From positions 478,699-542,698 of the forward strand of contig VLTH01000003.1 of NCBI GenBank assembly GCA_008125075.1: a DNA stretch of 64,000 bases. The letters run 5' to 3'. Numbering within the stretch: the first letter of the stretch is position 1; every line of letters begins with the position of its first letter. Positions 9,308 to 16,653 of this stretch are shown here, in pieces. The position numbers and the translations under genes are program-made. The DNA comes from Acetivibrio alkalicellulosi. GTDB lineage: Bacteria; Bacillota; Clostridia; Acetivibrionales; Acetivibrionaceae. Below the pieces are notes generated by a model. That model saw only the letters and a list, made by a program, of their open reading frames with translations. It did not search any database and was not told where the DNA came from.

Positions 9308-9736
9308 CAAAGTCAAATTAGAAAGTCAAATTAGGGACGGTTCTTGAATTGAATATTGTAGTAAATTAAAGTGTGTACAAGGAATGGAGAATTATAACTG
9401 TCAAGTAAATTACGCCCCCCCTAAAAAGTCAGAGAGTATTCGAAATATATATTAAATAGATTTTAAATATAACATATCGCAGCGGAAGCTGCAATCATAG
9501 TAGTTAAGTTCCGCTGCGATAAACAGAGGAACTATATCTTCAAAAAGTTTGCTAAAAAAGCAAACTTTTTGAGAAGAATAGTATATCATCAAAGCAAGCT
9601 AATTTGCCAATAGATGCCAGATTGTGGCATCTATGCACTTATAAGGTTCGATTAAATGTATATATTTTTATGAGGTGATAATGTTTTTTATTTTTTAATA
9701 AAAGAGATTAATAAATATTTTAAGGAGGAATTAAGT
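9308..9736. other. Repeat-rich gap upstream of the dockerin gene
   Basis: No gene is seen here. It holds a REP-like GGGACGGTTCTTG motif (about 9334-9346), a TGTCAAGTAAATTACG segment with a run of seven C (about 9398-9420) that could be an old transposon end, an R5 element (9471-9540), a hairpin AAAAAGTTTGC/GCAAACTTTTT (9542-9570) and a hairpin AGATGCCA/TGGCATCT (about 9614-9634). I find no convincing promoter for the next gene. Confidence 0.55.
9471..9540. repeat. R5 element, copy 1
   Basis: 70 bp with a perfect 12-bp inverted repeat, ATCGCAGCGGAA (9476-9487) and TTCCGCTGCGAT (9509-9520), then AAACAGAGGAACTATATCTT. A nearly identical copy lies inverted at 52765-52833 inside the feo operon. 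Confidence 0.88.
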
Positions 9737-11440
9737 ATGACTAAGAAAAGTTTGTTTTTAGTGTTTGTTATTGTGATTGGTTTTGTCTTTTATGGAGGAA
9801 CCATGTCTTTTGCTGCAAACTACAAAATGTATTACAGTATCAATGAAGCTACCAATATTACTTCATCTAGTGCTGTTATTTCAGGCAGTATAATAAGAGG
9901 GGAACAGATTGATAATAACATTACTGTACCTGGATATGTTTTTAGCTTAAAAGTTTTTGAAACAAAAAATCCTGACAATGAACAACAAGTTCCAGTGGGA
10001 GGAGGTACTCGTGGTGGTGATTTTGAAGAAAAGATTGAAAATCTTAAACCTGATACAGAATATACTTTTCTTGTCATAGGTCATTCTGTAAACATAAATC
10101 CTCTTACTGATAGTCCAATTGAGTTAACTTTCAGTACTAGTTCAGAAACTACACAGGAATTTTTATATGGGGATGTTAACGGAGATGGAAGAATAAACTC
10201 AATTGATTATATCCTTGTGAAAAGATACATATTAGGAATTATAACGGAATTTGCAACAGAAGATGGTTTAAAGGCGGCAGATGTTGATAATAATGGGAGC
10301 ATAAACAGTATTGATTTGTCTTATATCCGTCGATATATTTTGGGTATCATAAATGCTTTTCCAGCGGAACAAAAGTGGATTCCTTATGTGATCAATGAAG
10401 AGCATGTGTCCTTTGATTTAGAACGAAAAACTGATGGTAATTATATTGCCAAAATAAAATTGACATTTCCAACAAATGGGTATAGAGTGTCTTATGTTGA
10501 TAGAGTAAATATGGCAGTTCCTGCTCGTTATGATCCTGATGGTATTCGTAAAATGTTTTTGAGTGAACTTGCTAGTATAGAGGCTTATACTGGTTTGGCA
10601 CAAGACGTTATAACTACATTAGAATTAAATTATACTTTGGGTATACTTTATCCTGGTAAATATGAGTTTGTGTTTGTTTCAAATGGCCATAGGAGAATAT
10701 TTCAATTTGCAATAGAAAATGATGATTTGTGGCATATATATTCGTACGGACAGTTCCTTGATCCCTTTAGCCTAGAACAGAATGAAGACGGAAGTTATAT
10801 TGCAAATGTTAAGCTTACATTTCCTACATCAGGATATATTGTTGATTACAATGATGAAGTAACTATGACAGTTCCTACAATCCCTGATCCAGATGGCGCA
10901 AATATAGTACTTTTAGGTGACACAGCCTATATAAGCAGGTCAAGTGGTCCTTATTTGAATGCAGTGCATTATAAAGATGTAAAATATACACTAGGAAAGC
11001 TTGAACCAGGGATATATAAGTTTATATTTAATTCAAATAATAATACAAATGATAATAGCAGGTCTTATTTATTTGAAATTCCTGAAGAGGAAGAGTTGGT
11101 ACCTTATGAGCTTAATGATAGACAGGTTTATTTTAATATTATTAAAAATCAAGATGGAGAATATGATGCTAGAATAACAATAAGATTTCCAACTGCAGGG
11201 TACAGTGTAACTTACAACGAAGATGTAACAAGGGAATTTACGGGAGTACAGCATCCGGATAAAACACTTATGGTATTTAGAAATGATAGTTTTAAAGTTG
11301 AAGCTAACACAAATCCATTAATACCTGTTCCGACTATAGTACAAATAGATTATAAACTAGGCAAACTAACTCCAGCAAAATATGAGTTTGTTTTTTGTTC
11401 AAATGATTTTAGTAAAACCTTTCCATTTGAAATCAGATAG
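9737..11440 (+). CDS. Secreted dockerin protein with FN3-like domain and three ~110-aa repeats
   Basis: 567 aa. Residues 1-27 form a signal peptide ending in SFAA. About 30-135 is an FN3-like beta domain (LKPDTEYTFLVIG, LTFSTSS). Residues 144-206 are a type I dockerin with two calcium loops, GDVNGDGRINSIDY and ADVDNNGSINSIDL, so it should bind a cohesin. Three related repeats follow (about 214-327, 331-448, 453-567). Each shows a D/NGxY..xI/VxLTFPT.GY.V.Y start and a LGxL.P.KYEFVF..N end. I do not recognise the repeat family or any catalytic motif. The dockerin is internal rather than C-terminal. Good GGAGGAA ribosome site. Probable role: an extracellular, cellulosome-associated binding protein. 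Confidence 0.85.
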   Translation: MTKKSLFLVFVIVIGFVFYGGTMSFAANYKMYYSINEATNITSSSAVISGSIIRGEQIDNNITVPGYVFSLKVFETKNPDNEQQVPVGGGTRGGDFEEKIENLKPDTEYTFLVIGHSVNINPLTDSPIELTFSTSSETTQEFLYGDVNGDGRINSIDYILVKRYILGIITEFATEDGLKAADVDNNGSINSIDLSYIRRYILGIINAFPAEQKWIPYVINEEHVSFDLERKTDGNYIAKIKLTFPTNGYRVSYVDRVNMAVPARYDPDGIRKMFLSELASIEAYTGLAQDVITTLELNYTLGILYPGKYEFVFVSNGHRRIFQFAIENDDLWHIYSYGQFLDPFSLEQNEDGSYIANVKLTFPTSGYIVDYNDEVTMTVPTIPDPDGANIVLLGDTAYISRSSGPYLNAVHYKDVKYTLGKLEPGIYKFIFNSNNNTNDNSRSYLFEIPEEEELVPYELNDRQVYFNIIKNQDGEYDARITIRFPTAGYSVTYNEDVTREFTGVQHPDKTLMVFRNDSFKVEANTNPLIPVPTIVQIDYKLGKLTPAKYEFVFCSNDFSKTFPFEIR

Positions 11441-11500
11441 GTTTTACAGTAGTATAGCAGGATGTTAAGTTTTAGCTAAATGAGTTAAGAGACTTAAACA

Positions 11501-11545
11501 AAAGGGCTTTAAGTAGAGAATTTATTCTATGGGAAGCCCTTTTAT
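11501..11545 (+). terminator. Intrinsic terminator after the dockerin gene
   Basis: AAAGGGCTT pairs with AAGCCCTTTT around an inner AGAAT/ATTCT stem. The rest of the gap to 11734 is AT-rich without further clear signal. Confidence 0.8.
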
Positions 11546-11734
11546 TATGTGTGAGTTTAAAAAAAGTAAAAAAAAGTCTATTATTAAATTTTATACATAA
11601 TTCTACAAGTAATTTATTTCAAGGTTAACAGCATTTTTCAATATATCTAAGGAGATATTTTTATATAAATTATTGGAACTTATATTTTGGACTTAACATA
11701 ATATGTATTAGATTGATTAATAAAAGGTGATATT

Positions 11735-12301
11735 ATGGAAAAAACTCGAGTGTCTCCTCCTTGGTATACTTTTGCAAACCAAATAAATTACACTTATGGA
11801 AGAAGTCCGTATGTTAAGGTAAGAGAACTGAAAGAACTAAAAAATGGCAACTATGTTTTAAATATCTACGTAAAAAATAAAGTTATTGCTTATGCGGTTA
11901 GACAAGTGCTACCGTTAAAAGAAGCATATGGAAATATCGAGGTTTATATTAAGGTTTATGACCCTAGTCGCAAAGAAGTAAAAATAGCAAAGCAAGTTGT
12001 TTATACAGATAAAAAGTTAGCTAAACTTTTCTGTGTGGCTTTATATAAAAATCCTCTATTTGTAGGAGCAGTTCTTACAGGGGGAAAAGTGCCTCAATTT
12101 ATTGACTTTCCACAGGTTGCTATTGTTATAAAAAAAGCTGTAGTGCAGTTTTTTAATGATGATATTTCAGATTTATGTTCAAACTATAATGAGGTAGCTG
12201 CTAAAGTATTTGAGGAGGTTACAACTCTTCGTTACCCAGTAAGGAAAGAAGTTACCTTTACAACACAAGATAAAAAATGCGGTTTACAAAAGAATTTATA
12301 A
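11735..12301 (+). CDS. Hypothetical protein, 188 aa
   Basis: Not recognised. The protein is soluble-looking, basic and rich in Val, Lys and Tyr, with alternating hydrophobic patterns (YVLNIYVKNKVIAYAVRQVL, NIEVYIKVYD) suggesting a beta-rich fold. A possible amphipathic or buried helix follows (CVALYKNPLFVGAVLTGG). There is no signal peptide or catalytic motif. A GGTGAT ribosome site precedes the ATG, and two hairpins with T tails follow, so it is probably a single-gene transcript. Codon use looks like its neighbours. I have no basis for a function. Confidence 0.7.
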   Translation: MEKTRVSPPWYTFANQINYTYGRSPYVKVRELKELKNGNYVLNIYVKNKVIAYAVRQVLPLKEAYGNIEVYIKVYDPSRKEVKIAKQVVYTDKKLAKLFCVALYKNPLFVGAVLTGGKVPQFIDFPQVAIVIKKAVVQFFNDDISDLCSNYNEVAAKVFEEVTTLRYPVRKEVTFTTQDKKCGLQKNL

Positions 12302-12351
12302 TGTGGGAGGGGTTGTTAGTTGAGTATTCACAACTTTTCTACCACATTTTT
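12300..12351 (+). terminator. Long hairpin terminator after the 188-aa gene
   Basis: AATGTGG (12300-12306) pairs with CCACATT (342-348 of that kilobase), continued inward by GGTTGT/ACAAC, and ends in TTTTT. The ascending arm overlaps the stop codon. Confidence 0.72.
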
Positions 12352-12395
12352 AAGTACTAATAATTTATGCACCCCTTTTAATTATTTTATTTTAG

Positions 12396-12465
12396 TTGGA
12401 AAGTAGTAATTGAATAATATATAATAGATGGTACATGTGAATTTTTCCTATGTGCCACTTTTTTA
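12396..12465 (+). promoter_or_regulatory. Promoter-like pair followed immediately by a terminator hairpin
   Basis: TTGGAA (12396-12401), an 18-bp spacer and TATAAT (12420-12425) are followed at once by GGTACAT (12430-12436) pairing with ATGTGCC (12450-12456) and a T6 run. If active it would make a transcript of only about 35 nt. It may equally be a chance promoter beside a terminator. Confidence 0.4.
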
Positions 12466-12534
12466 TTAGGGAGGTTAATTTAAAGCATTTATTTAAGTAG
12501 TTGAAAAATTGGTAAAAAAACATATTCTAGAATA

Positions 12535-12563
12535 TTGACACAATTATTGAACTGGAATATAAT
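12535..12563 (+). promoter_or_regulatory. Consensus promoter of the rtcB-prfH leader
   Basis: TTGACA (12535-12540), a spacer of exactly 17 bp, TATAAT (12558-12563). This is one of the best sigma-A matches in the window and starts a leader of about 410 nt. A small palindrome ATTCTAGAAT overlaps the upstream side of the -35 box. Confidence 0.82.
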
Positions 12564-12733
12564 AATAGAGTAAGATTTACAAATTTATCTATTCTGAAAA
12601 CAAGTATGAAGAATAGAAGAGTTTAATGTAATTAATTTTTCTATGCCTTGTGCTCATTAAAGCCTATGGCATATGTAGCTGTAGTTGATTTAATCAATTG
12701 CTAGTCTTTGCAACTTAGAAAGGAGTGTTGAAA

Positions 12734-12769
12734 ATGACAACAATAATTTATGAGGTGTTTAGTCTATAA
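12734..12769 (+). CDS. Leader peptide MTTIIYEVFSL upstream of rtcB
   Basis: An 11-codon ORF with its own strong AAGGAG site eight bases upstream of ATG. It sits about 170 nt into the leader and is followed by two hairpins, the second a textbook terminator, before rtcB. The arrangement matches translation-dependent attenuators, in which stalling on a leader peptide changes downstream folding. Whether it is translated or regulatory is inference. Confidence 0.6.
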   Translation: MTTIIYEVFSL

Positions 12770-12777
12770 TTTAATAA

Positions 12778-12821
12778 ATGACCAAAAAGCATAGTATTTT
12801 TTGTTGTGTTTTTATGGTCAT
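12778..12821 (+). promoter_or_regulatory. Leader hairpin just after the leader peptide
   Basis: ATGACCA (12778-12784) pairs with TGGTCAT (12815-12821), extended by A/T pairs. It begins nine bases after the leader-peptide stop, close enough for a stalled ribosome to affect it. GTTTTG follows. Confidence 0.55.
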
Positions 12822-12866
12822 GTTTTGAATGTAACCGTCACTAGAAAAGAAAACAAAGTTTGGGCT

Positions 12867-12889
12867 CACGATAGGTTATCGTGTTTTTT
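12867..12889 (+). terminator. Terminator inside the rtcB leader (candidate attenuator)
   Basis: CACGATA (12867-12873), loop GGT, TATCGTG (12877-12883), then TTTTTTA. It lies between the leader peptide and rtcB, so it must be read through for rtcB-prfH expression. GTAACC (12831-12836) can pair with GGTTAC (12909-12914) across it, and a second hairpin ACCGTG/CACGGT (12904-12925) follows. Confidence 0.75.
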
Positions 12890-12978
12890 ATTGCCAAAAA
12901 TAAACCGTGGTTACTGTATCACGGTATTTTCATGCCTTTTTTAAGTATCAGAGATATGAAAGGAGAAACAAAATTTTT

Positions 12979-14082
12979 ATGAATAAAGTTACTATTATTT
13001 CATCTACAAATAATTGGATGGAACAAAATGCAATTGATCAAATCAATCAAATTAGTAAATTACCTGGCGTAGTTAGAGCAGTGGGGTTACCTGATCTTCA
13101 TCCAGGGAAAACACCTGTAGGAGCTGCTATTATTACTGAAAATGTAATTTATCCACATTTAGTTGGCAACGATATAGGTTGTGGTATGAGTATGTTTATG
13201 ACAGACATAAAAAAAAGAAAAATTAAAATTGATAGAATGATAAAAAAATTAGAAGTAATAGAAAACTTACGAGAAATCCCACTACCAAAAGAAAATGATT
13301 TAAATAAGTATTTTTCTTTATTGGGATCAAACCTTGGTACTATAGGTGGAGGTAATCATTTTGCAGAGCTTCAGGAAGTTGATACTGTATTTGATGAAGA
13401 ACTATTTATAAATCTGGGGTTTGACAAAAATAACATTATGCTTCTGATTCATAGTGGTTCAAGAGGGTATGGACAAAGTATTCTAGATGAAAGTATTAAA
13501 GTATATAGTGCACAAAATGGTTTATTGCATTCATCAGAAGCTGCAATTAATTATCTATCATCTCATGATAATGCAGTCAATTTGGCATCTGTGAACAGGG
13601 ATTTAATTGCATATAAAATTTTAAAATCTCTAGGAGTAGAGGCGAGCGTACCTAAGCTTCTAGATTGCTCTCATAACTTTGTAAGCATAAAAGAATGGGA
13701 TAATAAATTATTTTACATTCATAGAAAGGGTGCTGCACCAGCTGATAAAGGCCCTGTTATTATTCCAGGCTCAAGAGGCTCACTTTCATATTTAGTAATG
13801 CCAACAGATAACGTAGAAGTAGCTGGATTTTCCTTAGCTCATGGCTCAGGTAGAAAGTGGGAACGAAGCATGTGTAGGGCAAGGCTTGAAAGTAAATATA
13901 CAAAAGAAAGTATCAAATCTACTAAACTTAAAGGAAGAGTTATCTGTAATGATACCAAACTTCTTTTTGAAGAAGCTTCCGAGGCATACAAAAATATTGA
14001 TACAGTAATACGAAGTTTAGTGGATTTTGAATTGGTAAAAGTAATTTCAACCTTTAAACCAATATTAACCTATAAAAATTAG
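12979..14082 (+). CDS. rtcB: RtcB-family RNA ligase (RtcB2-like)
   Basis: 367 aa. RtcB joins RNA 2',3'-cyclic phosphate or 3'-phosphate ends to 5'-OH ends using GTP and manganese. Metal and nucleotide residues are all present: DLHPG (39-43), GNDIGCGM with the metal Cys68, GGGNHF (123-128), HSGSRGYG (158-165), SHNFVS (231-236), RKGAAPA (249-255) and AHGSGR (287-292), whose histidine is the expected GMP acceptor. It is shorter than the ~400-480-aa RtcB of other lineages and fits the type found beside PrfH. The ATG follows AAAGGAGAAAC; the upstream extension overlaps leader hairpins. prfH follows nine bases after its stop. Confidence 0.93.
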   Translation: MNKVTIISSTNNWMEQNAIDQINQISKLPGVVRAVGLPDLHPGKTPVGAAIITENVIYPHLVGNDIGCGMSMFMTDIKKRKIKIDRMIKKLEVIENLREIPLPKENDLNKYFSLLGSNLGTIGGGNHFAELQEVDTVFDEELFINLGFDKNNIMLLIHSGSRGYGQSILDESIKVYSAQNGLLHSSEAAINYLSSHDNAVNLASVNRDLIAYKILKSLGVEASVPKLLDCSHNFVSIKEWDNKLFYIHRKGAAPADKGPVIIPGSRGSLSYLVMPTDNVEVAGFSLAHGSGRKWERSMCRARLESKYTKESIKSTKLKGRVICNDTKLLFEEASEAYKNIDTVIRSLVDFELVKVISTFKPILTYKN

Positions 14083-14090
14083 GAGGGTAT

Positions 14091-14726
14091 ATGTGGATAC
14101 AGATTAGCTCTGGAAAAGGACCAGATGAGTGCGAACTTGCAGTAAGCCTTTTCGTAAAAACATATCAGGAGGAATGCTGCAAAAAAGGAATAAAAGTAAA
14201 TTTAACAGATTTAGTACCTGGAAACATATCAAATAATTTAAAATCTGCACTTTTATCTTTAGATTTAGAATCCCAATGGGATAAAGAAATTGAGTTGATG
14301 AGTGGGAGTATTTTGTGGATTTGTAAAAGTCCATATAGGCCAAATCATAAAAGAAAAAACTGGTTTATAAATATTGAAGTTTTTAGCTTATCAGAAAAAC
14401 TTAGTTTTTCTGATAAGGATGTACACTTTGAATCAATGAGGAGCTCGGGACCTGGGGGACAAAACGTTAATAAGGTTGAAACTGGAGTAAGGGCTTTTCA
14501 TATTCCCACTGGTTTGACTGTAACAGCCATTGAGGAAAGATCACAATACATGAATAAAAAGCTGGCGCTTGCAAGGTTGTCAAGCCTTATAAAAGCAAAA
14601 AATCAGGAGAGTTTTTTAAATGATAAGAAAACACTTTGGATGCAGCACAATACTCTTGAAAGAGGCAATGCTATTAGAATCTACGAAGGTATGGAATTTA
14701 AGTTGAAAAAGTCCCATACCTGCTGA
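14091..14726 (+). CDS. prfH: Peptide chain release factor homologue PrfH
   Basis: 211-aa class I release factor-like protein with the peptidyl-tRNA hydrolysis motif GPGGQNVNK (120-128). It lacks the PAT/SPF anticodon-recognition domain of RF1/RF2. The N-terminal half has ISSGKGPDECELAV and the PrfH-typical RPNHKRKNW. Family knowledge: with RtcB, PrfH rescues ribosomes whose 16S rRNA was cut in the decoding centre, releasing the nascent chain so the break can be sealed. It is co-transcribed with rtcB (8-nt gap, AGGAGG site). No obvious terminator follows before uppS. Confidence 0.93.
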   Translation: MWIQISSGKGPDECELAVSLFVKTYQEECCKKGIKVNLTDLVPGNISNNLKSALLSLDLESQWDKEIELMSGSILWICKSPYRPNHKRKNWFINIEVFSLSEKLSFSDKDVHFESMRSSGPGGQNVNKVETGVRAFHIPTGLTVTAIEERSQYMNKKLALARLSSLIKAKNQESFLNDKKTLWMQHNTLERGNAIRIYEGMEFKLKKSHTC

Positions 14727-14825
14727 AATCTATGCCTTTACATTATCACTAGGTTTTGTTAAAATGAGTTTTAGGTAATATCAAGAATTTTACTTGATTG
14801 GTTTTTGCAAATTTTGGAGGTTTAA

Positions 14826-15581
14826 ATGAATTTCATAAAGAATATGTTTAAAAAGAATACTATTAGTACAAAAGTGGACACTAAAAATATACCTGTTCAT
14901 ATTGCTATAATTATGGATGGTAACGGGCGATGGGCAAAAAAAAGAGGCCTTCCACGATCAATAGGCCACAATGAAGGGGCTAAAACACTAAAAACCATTT
15001 CAACCTTTTGTGGCGAGTTTGGAATCAAATATCTTACTGTTTACGCTTTTTCTACTGAAAATTGGAAGAGACCTAAATCAGAAGTTGATGCTCTTATGGA
15101 TTTGCTGCTAGATTTTTTAAAAAATGCGGAAACACATATAGGAGGCAAGGATGTAAGAATACAAACAATCGGTGATGTAAGTGTTTTAAGCGAGGAGATT
15201 AAAAAAGAGATTGTTAGAGTTACAAATATAACAAAGGAAAACAAAGGGTTGATTTTAAATATTGCATTAAATTATGGGGGTAGGAGTGAAATTCTTCATG
15301 CAGTTAAGGAAATAGCGGGTAATATAGAAAAGAAAAAAATAACGGTAAATGATATTGATGAAGAAATGATATCAAATAATCTTTATACAAAAGGTATTCC
15401 TGATCCGGATATATTAATAAGGCCAGGAAAAGAGAGTAGGCTAAGTAATTTTTTATTGTGGCAGACAGCTTATACAGAGATATGGTACACAGATGTTTTA
15501 TGGCCTGATTTTAGAAAAGAGCATATTATTGAGGCCGTATTAGACTATCAGAACAGAAACAGAAGATATGGAGGACTTTAG
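14826..15581 (+). CDS. uppS: Isoprenyl transferase (undecaprenyl diphosphate synthase)
   Basis: 251-aa cis-prenyltransferase that builds the C55 lipid carrier for peptidoglycan. Motifs: AIIMDGNGRWAKKRG with the catalytic aspartate, GHNEGAKTL, TVYAFSTENWKRP, LNIALNYGGRSEI and PDILIRPGKESRLSNFLLWQTAYTE. TTTGGAGG precedes the ATG. It heads the uppS-cdsA-dxr-rseP-ispG run, and cdsA begins four bases after its stop. Confidence 0.97.
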   Translation: MNFIKNMFKKNTISTKVDTKNIPVHIAIIMDGNGRWAKKRGLPRSIGHNEGAKTLKTISTFCGEFGIKYLTVYAFSTENWKRPKSEVDALMDLLLDFLKNAETHIGGKDVRIQTIGDVSVLSEEIKKEIVRVTNITKENKGLILNIALNYGGRSEILHAVKEIAGNIEKKKITVNDIDEEMISNNLYTKGIPDPDILIRPGKESRLSNFLLWQTAYTEIWYTDVLWPDFRKEHIIEAVLDYQNRNRRYGGL

Positions 15582-15585
15582 TTTT

Positions 15586-16434
15586 ATGAAGATCAGAATA
15601 ACAAGTGCTATAGTAGGTTTAGCAGCACTTATATTGGTAGTATTAGCTGGAAAAGTTGTTTTGAGCCTTGCAGTTTCTTTGATATGTATTGTTGCACTAA
15701 ATGAATTTTATAAATCAATTTCAGATGCACAATATAGACCTGTAAAATCAATAGGGTATCTTTCATGCTTAGGGTTATTTTTACTGGGTTTTGAATACTC
15801 CTTATCAGAACTAAAAACATATTTGGAACCTTTGCTATCTATACAATATCTACTGTTTTTAATATTTATAGTCACGGTTTTTTTACTGGCTTTTATTGTG
15901 TTTTTTAAAGGTAAATACAATATTGTAGATATATCGTTAACTTTTTTTAGCATATTTTATATTACATTTATGTTCTCCTTTATTATCTTGACAAGAAATC
16001 TTAATAACGGAAGCTTTTATATTGTATTTATTTTTATTGGTGCATGGGCAACTGATACATTTGCTTATTTTTCAGGGCGTTTATTTGGGAAGCGAAAGCT
16101 TATTCCATCTGTAAGCCCTAAAAAAACTGTAGAAGGTGCAATTGGAGGAGCTGTTGGATGTGCATTAATGACAGTTTTATATGGGATATATCTTACAAAT
16201 AACAACATTATAAATGGTACCCCAATATATTATTTTGCCATCTTAGGTCTGTTATGTGGTGTAATGTCACAACTAGGGGACTTAGCTGCATCATCTATAA
16301 AAAGATTTGTTAATGTAAAAGATTTTGGCAGTATAATGCCAGGCCATGGAGGGGCTCTTGACAGATTTGATAGCATATTATTTTGTGCGCCTACCGTGTA
16401 TTTTTACTTATACTTTTTAATATTAAGAAGCTAA
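15586..16434 (+). CDS. cdsA: Phosphatidate cytidylyltransferase
   Basis: 282-aa polytopic membrane enzyme that makes CDP-diacylglycerol from CTP and phosphatidate. Multiple hydrophobic segments are followed by the signature region GRLFGKRKLIPSVSPKKTVEG and PGHGGALDRFDS. Start chosen at the ATG after GGAGGACTTTAGTTTT; an in-frame ATG 18 bases upstream overlaps uppS and is less likely. The stop codon is inside the CTAAG end of an R1 repeat. Confidence 0.95.
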   Translation: MKIRITSAIVGLAALILVVLAGKVVLSLAVSLICIVALNEFYKSISDAQYRPVKSIGYLSCLGLFLLGFEYSLSELKTYLEPLLSIQYLLFLIFIVTVFLLAFIVFFKGKYNIVDISLTFFSIFYITFMFSFIILTRNLNNGSFYIVFIFIGAWATDTFAYFSGRLFGKRKLIPSVSPKKTVEGAIGGAVGCALMTVLYGIYLTNNNIINGTPIYYFAILGLLCGVMSQLGDLAASSIKRFVNVKDFGSIMPGHGGALDRFDSILFCAPTVYFYLYFLILRS

Positions 16435-16535
16435 GGATTAGCCCAAATATTACTTTTGTTTTTCACGGGGGCTATTTGGCATCAAATAAGGCCTATGGTG
16501 AAAATAGTAGTTATATTTTCGGCAATGCTAATTAA
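16431..16535. repeat. R1 element, copy D
   Basis: Begins CTAAGGATTAGCCCAAATATTAC at the cdsA stop codon, has the GGGGGCTATTTGGCATCAAATAAGGCC core, and ends GTTATATTTTCGGCAATGC. Same family as 2209-2323. Confidence 0.8.
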
Positions 16536-16640
16536 GGAATGGTCTAAAGTATCACTTCCACTTTTCAAAAGGACTATTTAGCATCAAATAAGACCTGTAG
16601 TGAAATAGTAGTGGAAGTTATATTTTCAGCATTTCAAAGA
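16532..16640. repeat. R1 element, copy E
   Basis: A second copy directly abutting copy D, in the same orientation. The core is GGACTATTTAGCATCAAATAAGACC and the right arm AGTAGTGGAAGTTATATTTTCAGC. It ends about 14 bases before the dxr ATG, so it forms the dxr 5' leader. Confidence 0.8.
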
Positions 16641-16653
16641 AGGGGATTAATAA

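Noticed and set aside
9334..9420. Insertion sequence marked by GGGACGGTTC and TGTCAAGTAAAT
   Set aside because: Only end-like fragments are seen; no transposase reading frame or paired terminal repeat could be found.
9576..9736. Cyclic-di-GMP or other known riboswitch before the dockerin gene
   Set aside because: A hairpin is present, but the conserved core bases of the riboswitch classes I know are not.
12907..12978. 24-codon N-terminal extension of rtcB
   Set aside because: It overlaps the leader hairpins and has no ribosome site; the ATG at 12979 has AAAGGAG and gives a normal RtcB start.
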